The position numbers and the translations under genes were made by a program. Positions 25,617-33,311 of a DNA stretch of 64,000 nucleotides are shown here, one piece after another. The notes under the pieces were generated by a model that was given only the letters and a program-made list of their open reading frames with translations, made no database searches and had not been told where the DNA came from. The DNA comes from Chryseobacterium sp. BGARF1 (GTDB lineage Bacteria > Bacteroidota > Bacteroidia > Flavobacteriales > Weeksellaceae), in assembly GCF_001677955.1 (NCBI RefSeq), contig NZ_LELA01000031.1, forward strand, positions 16,324 to 80,323, given 5' to 3'. Position 1 is the stretch's first letter, and every line of letters starts with the position of its first letter.

Positions 25617-25943
25617 TTAAAGCATTCCTAGCTCAAACTTGGCTTCTTCACTCATCATATCTTTGTTCCAGCTTGGCTCAAAAGTAAGTTCAAGTTCAAC
25701 TTCGTTTACGTTTTCCACTGTTTTTACTTTATCTTTTACTTCCTGTGGTAAAGTTTCCGCAACCGGACAGTTAGGAGTCGTTAAAGTCATAATAATTTTT
25801 ACATCAGCTTCATCAGAGATCTGTACATCATAGATCAACCCCAATTCATAAATATCCACTGGAATTTCAGGGTCATAAACGGTTTTTAATATTCTTATAA
25901 TTTCTTCTCCTATATCGGCAATCTGATCGTCTGTAAATTTCAT
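25617..25943 (-). CDS. MIP18/SufT-like iron-sulfur assembly factor
   Basis: 108 residues, the length of a single DUF59/MIP18 domain. KTVYDPEIPVDIYELGLIYDV is the core motif at 19-39, and the conserved Cys sits in TTPNCPVAETLP near 75. SufT-like proteins help put Fe-S clusters on client proteins. The suf operon itself is 30 kb away in this window. The next gene upstream on this strand begins 36 bp away, so it may be cotranscribed with the exonuclease gene. Confidence 0.9.
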   Translation of the reverse strand: MKFTDDQIADIGEEIIRILKTVYDPEIPVDIYELGLIYDVQISDEADVKIIMTLTTPNCPVAETLPQEVKDKVKTVENVNEVELELTFEPSWNKDMMSEEAKFELGML

Positions 25944-25979
25944 TTTATCGTTTTAACTACCGTTTAAGCGGCATTTTAT

Positions 25980-26681
25980 TTAATCTAAATTGATATTTCT
26001 TTTTAATAAATCTTCCTGACGCATCCGTCTGAAAATATTGGCCAAAGTTAAGACATCTTTTTCACAATAGTCAACTATTCGTTGCAAGTCTTTTTCTATG
26101 TAGTAGATTGATGAAACCATTGATCCGTCGATGTCGTCTTTCGGGGTAGGAATTCCGAAAACATGCGCTAAAAGTTCTAGCGAAATATAGCTTTTATAAT
26201 CTCCGAATTTCCAAAGCTCCATTGTATCCAGATGTTGAATTTCCCAAGGTTTCTTTCCAAACATTTGGAATGGGGTCGGAGGCATCATTCCGTTGATGAG
26301 AAATCGTCTTGCAATCCAAGGAAAATCAAATTCTTTTCCGTTGTGAGCGCAGAGAATCACATCACGCAGTCTTGGGCTGTTAAAAAGTTCACCAAATTCA
26401 GTTAACATTTTTTTTTCATCATCATCTGCGAAGCTTTTGATTCTTAAAGTATCGTTTTTCTCAAGCATTCCAATGGTAATGCAGATAATTTTTCCAAATT
26501 CTGCCATAATTCCCGCTCTGTCGTAAAAATCTTCAGCTGAAATCTCATCTTTCCTTTGAAATCTTGTTTTTTTATCCCAAAGATTTTGTTCAGTTTCAGA
26601 GAGTTCTTCCCAAGAACCAGCGTTAGGAACTGTTTCAATATCAAGGAATAAAACTTTTTCTAAAGGGATGTTTTGTATCAT
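25980..26681 (-). CDS. PolB-like 3'-5' exonuclease
   Basis: 233 residues. DnaQ-type DEDD fold: VLFLDIETVPNAGSWEEL at 10-27 (ExoI, Asp and Glu), ILCAHNGKEFDFPWIARR near 110 (ExoII), and DYCEKDVLTLANIFRRM near 207 (ExoIII, Tyr and Asp), so DEDDy. It matches predicted exonucleases related to the proofreading domain of PolB that exist as stand-alone proteins in Bacteroidota. Probably acts on single-stranded DNA in repair. Confidence 0.85.
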   Translation of the reverse strand: MIQNIPLEKVLFLDIETVPNAGSWEELSETEQNLWDKKTRFQRKDEISAEDFYDRAGIMAEFGKIICITIGMLEKNDTLRIKSFADDDEKKMLTEFGELFNSPRLRDVILCAHNGKEFDFPWIARRFLINGMMPPTPFQMFGKKPWEIQHLDTMELWKFGDYKSYISLELLAHVFGIPTPKDDIDGSMVSSIYYIEKDLQRIVDYCEKDVLTLANIFRRMRQEDLLKRNINLD

Positions 26682-26781
26682 ATATGTGTTTGATTAATTA
26701 TTTTTAAAAACTAAATTTTATTATCATATTGAAACCTAACAAGTTTCAAAAAACCGTTAGGTTTACATTTTTTTAAGAAAT

Positions 26782-27129
26782 TTACCCCACCTGTAATCCA
26801 TTTTTTGTTGGAAGAGAGGGGGAAAGCAGGGTTACATCTTTTGCATCCTCACCATAAACTCCTAAAACCAGACATTCACTGAAAAAATTGGCAATCTGCT
26901 TTTTGGGAAAATTAACCACAGCTAAAATTTGTTTTCCAATTAAATCTTCTTTGTTGTAAAGCGAGGTGATTTGTGCAGCAGATTTTCTGGTTCCTAAATC
27001 TCCAAAATCGATCTCGAGTTGATAAGAAGGGTTTCTTGCTTTTTCAAAATCATTCACGGAAATAATGGTACCGCATCGAATGTCTAATTTCTCAAAATCT
27101 GTCCAGGATATTTCAGGTTTTATGTTCAT
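26782..27129 (-). CDS. csaA: CsaA-type tRNA-binding chaperone-like protein
   Basis: 115 residues, one tRNA-binding (EMAP/OB) domain: WTDFEKLDIRCGTIISVNDFEKARNPSYQLEIDFG...RKSAAQITSLYNKEDLIGKQILAVVNFP. CsaA proteins have this exact length and fold and show export-related chaperone activity. The start ATG is at 27129. A copy of its first 13 codons is found upstream at 28098-28136. Confidence 0.9.
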   Translation of the reverse strand: MNIKPEISWTDFEKLDIRCGTIISVNDFEKARNPSYQLEIDFGDLGTRKSAAQITSLYNKEDLIGKQILAVVNFPKKQIANFFSECLVLGVYGEDAKDVTLLSPSLPTKNGLQVG

Positions 27130-27185
27130 ATTGATATTTTTAAATTCTAAATTTTCATGCTAAGTACAGATTTTTTTAACTGCTA

Positions 27186-27965
27186 TTATTTTTTAGGATT
27201 GGTTGATATATTCATACTTTCAGAAGTTATAACACCTATAAATAAATTTACATATTTCTTTTTATCACCTTTACTTAAATATTTGTATAAATTTTTGTTT
27301 AAAATTAATTTAAAGGTTGCTTTGTAAGGAATGTCTGGATTCAGTCTCCAATAAAACTCATGGTAATCAAATAAATCCTGTCTTTTAAGAAAGGGATTAA
27401 AATAAATTTTATATTTGATTGTAGTTTTGGGTGCAATAGTAATCATACTCTTCAAAATATACCAATTGTATATTGAGTGTAAATCACTGCCTAGTTTATT
27501 TTTTTCTTTCCATTCCTTTATTTTAATTAATCTCTCAGTTTTTAATTTATCTATTTCTGTTTGATTTGTTTTTGGCAGAATCTCGAGATGATGAGACATA
27601 TCAAATTCTTTATCAATAAATTTATTTTTCTGATACAAAAAAGGATAAACTCCTAAAACATTAAATAAATCAGGATCGCGAATAAAGTCCTCTCCTTTGT
27701 AATATAGCTTAGTATTCTCTGCGTATGGTAGAACGTAACTAAGGGTATCTAAAGGTAATGAAATTGGTTTTTCAGAATTATTAAAAATTGAAATTTCAAA
27801 AATGTGACCTCTATATTTAAATTCTATATGATCTACAAAATCATTTTTTGGGACATATGGAGTGAAAGCATCATATTTTAGTTCTTCAACTTGTAAAGAA
27901 AGTTGACAGTATAAAGTAATGCTGACAAAAAATAAAATTAAAGATAAAAAAGATTTTATTTTCAT
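27186..27965 (-). CDS. Secreted protein of unknown function
   Basis: 259 residues with a signal peptide (MKIKSFLSLILFFVSITLYC, then QLSLQVEEL). No family was recognised. The mature part looks beta-rich with patches such as IFNNSEKPISLP and RPLFNVLGVYPFLYQKN-like segments, ending in a run of Lys/Ile. It lies between csaA and a remnant of the csaA start, suggesting it entered between two copies. It is not clearly tied to a neighbour. Confidence 0.65.
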   Translation of the reverse strand: MKIKSFLSLILFFVSITLYCQLSLQVEELKYDAFTPYVPKNDFVDHIEFKYRGHIFEISIFNNSEKPISLPLDTLSYVLPYAENTKLYYKGEDFIRDPDLFNVLGVYPFLYQKNKFIDKEFDMSHHLEILPKTNQTEIDKLKTERLIKIKEWKEKNKLGSDLHSIYNWYILKSMITIAPKTTIKYKIYFNPFLKRQDLFDYHEFYWRLNPDIPYKATFKLILNKNLYKYLSKGDKKKYVNLFIGVITSESMNISTNPKK

Positions 27966-28262
27966 AAATTAATTATCATTTTAGCCGTTAACTATAAAAT
28001 TATCACTCTTAACATTCCTCAAAGATTTTTCTTCATAGTAATAGGTCTTACTCAGAAAAGCCTAAGATTCTTAACAACATTATTAAAATTTAAACTTAAA
28101 ATCTGCCCAGCATATTTCAGGTTTTATATTGGTCATGATTCAACAAAGTTTTTAGTATAAAAATTATCAGATTCCCGAATATATGACAATTTTAAAGACA
28201 AAATTTCATAAAATCATTATTTGTTTGCTATATTCAACTAAAAATGCTAATTTAGCAAGAAG
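27966..28262. other. 297-bp gap with a csaA remnant
   Basis: AT-rich, no intact gene. It holds the csaA 5'-end remnant (28098-28136). TTTG at 28224-28227, 20 bp, then TAATTTAG at 28248-28255 is a weak promoter candidate for the copper operon, but its start would fall almost on the first codon at 28263. Confidence 0.4.
28098..28136 (-). pseudogene. Remnant of csaA N-terminus
   Basis: Minus strand from the ATG at 28136-28134 reads M-T-N-I-K-P-E-I-C-W-A-D-F, against M-N-I-K-P-E-I-S-W-T-D-F in csaA. At DNA level 27 of 29 bases match (28098-28126 against 27094-27122). After that the frame meets stops. This is the relic of a second csaA copy or a partial duplication. Confidence 0.7.
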
Positions 28263-28631
28263 ATGTATCGTCATATTTACATATTGATTTTTGCTTGTTT
28301 AGGATTTTTATTAATGCCTACTCAAACTTATGCGTGCAGTATGGAAGGTATGAAGAAAGAAAAAACAAATTCTCACCATACATCTGCATCTAAAAATGAT
28401 GATTGCAAAGACAAATGCAGCCATCAAAATAATAAAAAAAATCATTGTGGTAACGACTGCAACAATATGCTTTGCAAGTGTCCTACAAACTGCAATACCA
28501 CTTTTTTTCACTCTAACAGCTTCACTTTTATCAAAAGTGTACAACCAATAATTGAAACCTCTTTTTCAAATGAAGAAAGCAGTGTTTCTAAAGGTTTTTA
28601 TTCCATTTGGCTGATTCCTAAGATAGGATAA
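28263..28631 (+). CDS. Small secreted Cys/His-rich protein, first gene of the copper operon
   Basis: 122 residues. Signal peptide MYRHIYILIFACLGFLLMPTQTYA, then a stretch of about 60 residues rich in Cys, His and Met (CSMEGMKK; HHTSASKNDDCKDKCSHQNN; NHCGNDCNNMLCKCPTNC). No family was recognised. Metal binding, probably of copper, is inferred from the ligand density and from the multicopper oxidase operon that follows, 115 bp away. Confidence 0.6.
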   Translation: MYRHIYILIFACLGFLLMPTQTYACSMEGMKKEKTNSHHTSASKNDDCKDKCSHQNNKKNHCGNDCNNMLCKCPTNCNTTFFHSNSFTFIKSVQPIIETSFSNEESSVSKGFYSIWLIPKIG

Positions 28632-28746
28632 TTGTACTCTGTACGGCCATAAATATGTGCTTTTGAAAACATACCGTTTTCAATCTTTCTTATCATTTAA
28701 AATTAAATCAAAGCAATGAAAAATCGTTGCTGCTAAAAAAAATATT

Positions 28747-29625
28747 ATGAAATCAATATCAAAAATATTGGGATTAATGATGCTATTTGTTTCATTGGTA
28801 TATTCTGCCCAAATAAAAAATGCAAAAACCGAAACCACTAAAATCTACGGAAACTGCGACATGTGCAAATCAACGATTGAAAAATCGGGAAATGTGAAAA
28901 ATGTAGCCACCGTAAATTGGGATGAAGATTCTAAAATGGCAACATTGACTTATGATTCGTTAAAAACAAATCAACAAGAGATTTTAAAAAGAATTGCCAA
29001 TGCTGGTTATGACAGCGAATCTTTTTATGCTCCGGATGATGTGTATGCTAAACTTCCGTCTTGTTGCCAATATAAAAGAAATAAGACAACAACAATGGAC
29101 GGGCATGGACATGACCATTCTGCAATGAAAGGGTCTATATCAAACGAGCAGGATCACTCTTCAATGTATGATCATTCTTCAATGGGTAAAGAAAGTAAAC
29201 AATCAGATTCACCGTTGAGTAAAGTTCAGTCTCATTATTTTTCAATAAAAGATGCCCTTATAAAAGCAGATTCAAAAATGGCTTCTGCTCAATCAAAAGA
29301 ATTGATGAATGCTGTAACAGCAGTAAAAATGGGCGAACTATCTCCATCAGAACATGATGCATGGATGAAAGTGATGAATACTTTAGGAACTGATGCAAAA
29401 GCAATTTCTCAAACACAGGACATTAAAAAGCAAAGAGAAACTTTCAAGTCATTATCTAAAAACATGTATGATTTACTGAAAACTTCAAAACATTCGGCAC
29501 CTATTTATTATCAGTATTGCCCAATGCAGGATGCTAATTGGTTGAGTATGGAAAATACAGTTAAAAACCCGTATTATGGAGCACAAATGCTTACATGCGG
29601 AAGTACCGTAGAAACTTTAAAATAA
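28747..29625 (+). CDS. Secreted HMA-domain and DUF3347 protein
   Basis: 292 residues. Signal peptide to about 21. A heavy-metal-associated domain at 24-90 keeps the two-cysteine motif as GNCDMCKSTIE (C37, C40), with CC near 101. A His-rich linker follows (DGHGHDHSAMKG, QDHSSMYDHSSMG), and the C-terminal half is DUF3347: SHYFSIKDALIKADSKMASAQSKELMNAV ... YYQYCPMQDANWLSMENTVKNPYYGAQMLTCG. It probably carries copper in the periplasm. Followed by a second DUF3347 protein 26 bp on. Confidence 0.85.
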   Translation: MKSISKILGLMMLFVSLVYSAQIKNAKTETTKIYGNCDMCKSTIEKSGNVKNVATVNWDEDSKMATLTYDSLKTNQQEILKRIANAGYDSESFYAPDDVYAKLPSCCQYKRNKTTTMDGHGHDHSAMKGSISNEQDHSSMYDHSSMGKESKQSDSPLSKVQSHYFSIKDALIKADSKMASAQSKELMNAVTAVKMGELSPSEHDAWMKVMNTLGTDAKAISQTQDIKKQRETFKSLSKNMYDLLKTSKHSAPIYYQYCPMQDANWLSMENTVKNPYYGAQMLTCGSTVETLK

Positions 29626-29651
29626 AACACAAACGAAAAAAAATAGAAAAG

Positions 29652-30293
29652 ATGAAAAATATAATAGTAATCGTAATAGTAGGATTTGTTTTTTCCGCAT
29701 GCAGCAAACCTAAAACAGAACCTGTAGAAAATACAGAATCTCAATCTGAAATAATAAAAGATTCTACGAAAGATAATCCTGAATCTCAAGCTTCTGATTC
29801 TGAATCATCTGAAGTCATGGCAAAAACAGACGAAAAGATGGAAGCAGAAAACACAAAGGCTGCCTTTTCTACTAAAGCAATCATTAAAGATTACCTGATG
29901 TTGAAAAATTCTTTGGCAAAAGATGATTCTAAAGCGGCTGCTTCTGCAGGAAAGATGTTGTTTGAAACCATGAAGAAAACAGATATAAATCAGCTAGATG
30001 CTAAAAAGAAAACTGTTTATAAAGAGATTGCAGAAAGCATGGAAGAAAACGCAGAGCATATTGCTGCAGGTACAGGAAGTATTGAACATCAACGTGAGCA
30101 TTTTGATATGCTGAGTAAAGATGTAAATGATTTGATTGAAACTTTCGGAAGCGAGCAAAAATTATATAAAGATTTCTGCCCGATGTACAACGATAATAAA
30201 GGAGCAATCTGGATAAGCGAGAAAAAAGAAATTGTAAATCCTTATCAGGGAAGTAAGATGCTTACTTGCGGCTCTATACAAAAAGAATGGTAA
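29652..30293 (+). CDS. DUF3347 lipoprotein
   Basis: 213 residues from the ATG at 29652, chosen because it starts a lipoprotein signal (MKNIIVIVIVGFVFSACSKP, lipidated Cys at 17); the open frame extends 19 codons upstream into the previous gene, which is not likely coding. A low-complexity Ser/Glu/Asp linker precedes a DUF3347 domain (IKDYLMLKNSLAKDDSKAAASAGKM ... DFCPMYNDNKGAIWISEKKEIVNPYQGSKMLTCG). The CPM...MLTCG pattern is the same as in the preceding gene, so the two are paralogous. DUF3347 is often found with Cu-efflux genes. One bp separates it from the haem-binding gene. Confidence 0.85.
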   Translation: MKNIIVIVIVGFVFSACSKPKTEPVENTESQSEIIKDSTKDNPESQASDSESSEVMAKTDEKMEAENTKAAFSTKAIIKDYLMLKNSLAKDDSKAAASAGKMLFETMKKTDINQLDAKKKTVYKEIAESMEENAEHIAAGTGSIEHQREHFDMLSKDVNDLIETFGSEQKLYKDFCPMYNDNKGAIWISEKKEIVNPYQGSKMLTCGSIQKEW

Positions 30294-30294
30294 C

Positions 30295-30756
30295 ATGAAA
30301 AAGGCTATTAAAAAGATTCTTCTCGTAGGATTTATACTTTTTCTACTGATTCAGATTTATCAGCCTGTCCGAAATATAGGGCAGGCTCCGTCTGACGGAT
30401 TTGCCAACTTCTACAATGCTCCACAACAGATTCAGAATATATTACAAAATTCTTGTTATGATTGCCATAGTAATAATACCAATTACCCAGCTTATTCTTA
30501 TATTCAGCCTGCAAGATATTTGATGGAAAAACATATTAAAGAAGGAAAAGAAGAGCTGAATTTTAATGATTGGACAAATTATAGCGTCCGTAAACAACGC
30601 AATAAACTAAACGGAATTATAGAACAGATAGAAGATGACAAAATGCCGCTTGATTCTTATACACTTATCCATAAAAATGCAAAACTATCAGACCAACAAA
30701 AAGTTGAAATGATAAATTGGTTGAGTGCAATACAAAAACAACAAAATGATAGATAG
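30295..30756 (+). CDS. Haem-binding-domain (cytochrome-like) protein
   Basis: 153 residues. N-terminal membrane anchor (KKILLVGFILFLLIQIYQPV), then the PF14376-type domain with one heme motif, NSCYDCHSNNTNYP (CxxCH) near 56-64, and YSYIQPARYLMEKHIKEGKEELNFNDW. Probably a periplasmic c-type cytochrome tethered to the inner membrane, an electron donor or acceptor for the multicopper oxidase next to it (inference). The stop is 28 bp before the oxidase ATG at 30785. Confidence 0.85.
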   Translation: MKKAIKKILLVGFILFLLIQIYQPVRNIGQAPSDGFANFYNAPQQIQNILQNSCYDCHSNNTNYPAYSYIQPARYLMEKHIKEGKEELNFNDWTNYSVRKQRNKLNGIIEQIEDDKMPLDSYTLIHKNAKLSDQQKVEMINWLSAIQKQQNDR

Positions 30757-30784
30757 ATTTATTTTTAATAAAATAACAAATAAT

Positions 30785-33160
30785 ATGCTTAAAACTAAAT
30801 ATATAGTTCTAGGAGTTTTATTTTCTTTTTTCTTTGTCAATGCACAAGAGGCAAAAGAAATGAAAATGGAAAAGAAGGGAACGGCTACTCATCAGGATCA
30901 TTCTGCGCACAATGCTCAGAATGAACAAAAGAGGTCTGAAAACAAAAAAGTACTTCCTTTTCCTGAAAAAAAGTTAACAGGTGGTAAAACAGTAACGTAT
31001 CATCTGTATGTAAAAGATACATTGGTGAATTTCACCGGGAAAGTGAAAAGAGCGATTGCGGTTAATGGCCAGATTCCGATGCCTACGCTCACATTTACGG
31101 AAGGCGATACTGCGGAAATCATCGTGCATAACCTTATGGATGAAGAAACTTCTCTGCATTGGCACGGGTTGATGTTGCCCAACAAAGAAGACGGCGTTCC
31201 TATGCTTACTCAAATGGGAATTAAACCACATTCAACATACACCTATAAGTTTCCAATTATTCAGCACGGAACGCATTGGTATCATTCTCATTCAGGATTG
31301 CAGGAGCAAATTGGAATGTATGGATCAATGATTTTGAAAAAAAGAGATGATGATCCTACTTTTAGAAAAGGAATTGATGATATTCCTGCAATTCCGTTGA
31401 TTTTAAGTGAATGGACAGATTTGAATCCTAATAACGTGCACAGAATGCTTCACAATGCCAATGATTGGTTTGCAATAAAAAAAAACAGTACACAAAGTTA
31501 TTGGGAAGCCATAAAAGAAGGGCATTTCGGAACTAAAGTAACCAACGAATGGAAGCGTATGCTTGCCATGGATGTAAGCGATATTTATTATGATAAATTT
31601 TTAATTAATGGTACATCTGAACAACAGTTATCTCAATTTAAAGCAGGAGATAGGGTAAGGTTCCGTATTTCTAATGGAGGTGCTTCGTCTTATTTCTGGA
31701 TTAACTATGCAGGCGGAAAAATTGAGGTTGTGGCAAACGATGGCAATGATGTAGAACCGGTAATGGTCGACCGACTCATTATAGGTGTTTCTGAAACGTA
31801 TGATATCGTGGTGACAATTCCAGAGAAAAATACTTCTTACGAGCTTTTGGTAACTCCAGAAGATAGAACAAAATCGGTTTCAATTTATGTAGGAGAGGGT
31901 ATTAAACAGCTTCATGCTCAACTTCCTAAGCTTAAATATTTTGAAGGAATGAAAATGATGAACGATATGATGAAGATGAATGGCGATATGAAAGACATGG
32001 GAATGGCAATGAGCCTTCAAAAAATGGATATGAACGCAGTGATGTATCCTGAAATCACACGAGAGAAATCAAAAGATCCTCAAAAAATGGACATGAATAA
32101 AGATGCGAAAATGGATCATTCTTCCCACGGTGCAGGAAATACTGATATGGTAACCTTAAATTACAATATGTTGAGGTCTCCTTATGATACCACCTTGCCA
32201 AAAACGGACTCTATTAAAAATATTACCTTGACCCTTACCGGAAATATGAACCGTTATGTATGGAGCATGGATAATAAAGTGCTTTCAGAAGTTGATAAAA
32301 TACAGGTGAAAAAAGGAGAAATATTAAGAATAAAATTGATTAATAATTCTATGATGAGACATCCCATGCACCTTCATGGTTTTGATTTCAGAGTTCTTAA
32401 CGAAAACGGCTCCCAAGCTCCCTTAAAAAATGTATTGGATATTATGCCCATGGAAACAGATATTATAGAATTTGCAGCCAATACAGAAGGTGATTGGTTT
32501 TTCCATTGTCATATCTTATATCATATGATGGCAGGAATGAACAGAGTTTTTGCGGTGGGAGATTATAAAAATCCAGAGCTTCCGGATAAAGAAAAAGCTT
32601 ATAAAATGCTGCAGAACGAAAGTAACGAGTGGCATCTTATGGCAGAAAATGACTTTGCAACCAATGGTAATGACGGTCAGGCGATGTTACAAAATGCAAG
32701 ATGGAGCATTGGTACTGAGTGGAGATTAGGATACAATAATATGCACGGTTACGAAACAGAAACCCATGTTGGTAGATATATCGGTAAAATGCAGTGGCTA
32801 ATGCCTTTTATCGGTTTCGATTGGAGATACAGAGACTCACATGGTTCTGGTGAATTAGAAAAAAATCTTTTCGGACAGAAAAATAAAAAAGACCAAAGAG
32901 CAACACTTAGTGCGGGTGTATTGTATACCTTACCAATGCTGATCGACTTTCAGGCAGAGGTTTTCACAGACGGAATTGTAAGGCTGCAATTAAGAAGAGA
33001 AGATATTCCTCTTACCCGAAGATTGCGCGGTGCTTTTTCTGTAAATACGGATAAAGAATATATGTTGGGTTTAAAATATATTGTTACCCGAAATGCATCC
33101 TTATCGACCCATTATGATAGCGATATGGGCTTTGGAGCAGGGATCACATTGGTTTACTAG
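30785..33160 (+). CDS. CopA-type multicopper oxidase with C-terminal beta-rich extension
   Basis: 791 residues from the ATG at 30785 (a signal peptide starts there: MLKTKYIVLGVLFSFFFVNA). All four copper motifs are present: SLHWHGLML near 125, HWYHSHSG near 164, HPMHLHGFDF near 525 and WFFHCHILYHMMAGM near 570. A Met-rich insert (MMNDMMKMNGDMKDMGMAM, then MDMNKDAKMDHSSHG) at about 395-455 resembles the Cu-binding region of CopA/PcoA. The last about 155 residues (from NARWSIGTEWRLGYNN to STHYDSDMGFGAGITLVY) look like beta strands of a CopB-like outer-membrane barrel, apparently as a fusion. It oxidises Cu(I) and detoxifies periplasmic copper. Confidence 0.9.
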   Translation: MLKTKYIVLGVLFSFFFVNAQEAKEMKMEKKGTATHQDHSAHNAQNEQKRSENKKVLPFPEKKLTGGKTVTYHLYVKDTLVNFTGKVKRAIAVNGQIPMPTLTFTEGDTAEIIVHNLMDEETSLHWHGLMLPNKEDGVPMLTQMGIKPHSTYTYKFPIIQHGTHWYHSHSGLQEQIGMYGSMILKKRDDDPTFRKGIDDIPAIPLILSEWTDLNPNNVHRMLHNANDWFAIKKNSTQSYWEAIKEGHFGTKVTNEWKRMLAMDVSDIYYDKFLINGTSEQQLSQFKAGDRVRFRISNGGASSYFWINYAGGKIEVVANDGNDVEPVMVDRLIIGVSETYDIVVTIPEKNTSYELLVTPEDRTKSVSIYVGEGIKQLHAQLPKLKYFEGMKMMNDMMKMNGDMKDMGMAMSLQKMDMNAVMYPEITREKSKDPQKMDMNKDAKMDHSSHGAGNTDMVTLNYNMLRSPYDTTLPKTDSIKNITLTLTGNMNRYVWSMDNKVLSEVDKIQVKKGEILRIKLINNSMMRHPMHLHGFDFRVLNENGSQAPLKNVLDIMPMETDIIEFAANTEGDWFFHCHILYHMMAGMNRVFAVGDYKNPELPDKEKAYKMLQNESNEWHLMAENDFATNGNDGQAMLQNARWSIGTEWRLGYNNMHGYETETHVGRYIGKMQWLMPFIGFDWRYRDSHGSGELEKNLFGQKNKKDQRATLSAGVLYTLPMLIDFQAEVFTDGIVRLQLRREDIPLTRRLRGAFSVNTDKEYMLGLKYIVTRNASLSTHYDSDMGFGAGITLVY

Positions 33161-33203
33161 GCGGGTTTCCACTAATTTTAAAACAAGTTTTCTTTATATT
33201 GAT

Positions 33204-33241
33204 AATTCGGGACAAAATCTTTTGTTCCGAATTATTTTTTT
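33204..33241 (+). terminator. Intrinsic terminator after the copper operon
   Basis: AATTCGGGACAAAA pairs with TTTTGTTCCGAATT (one G-T), followed by ATTTTTTTT. Confidence 0.75.
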
Positions 33242-33311
33242 TAAAGTTAAATAAGTGCTGTAAATCATTGACTTATTGAAAATAAATAAGTATTTTTACA
33301 AAAAACACACA

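Noticed and set aside
29595..29651. 19-codon extension of the DUF3347 lipoprotein
   Set aside because: It would put charged residues before the lipoprotein signal and overlap the previous gene; ATG 29652 gives a proper lipobox.
30725..30784. 20-codon extension of the multicopper oxidase
   Set aside because: It overlaps the haem-binding gene and would bury the signal peptide that begins at 30785.
33276..33311. 12-codon N-terminal extension of YifB
   Set aside because: The upstream codons overlap a promoter-like -7 box; family members start at the MLIKIYG region.
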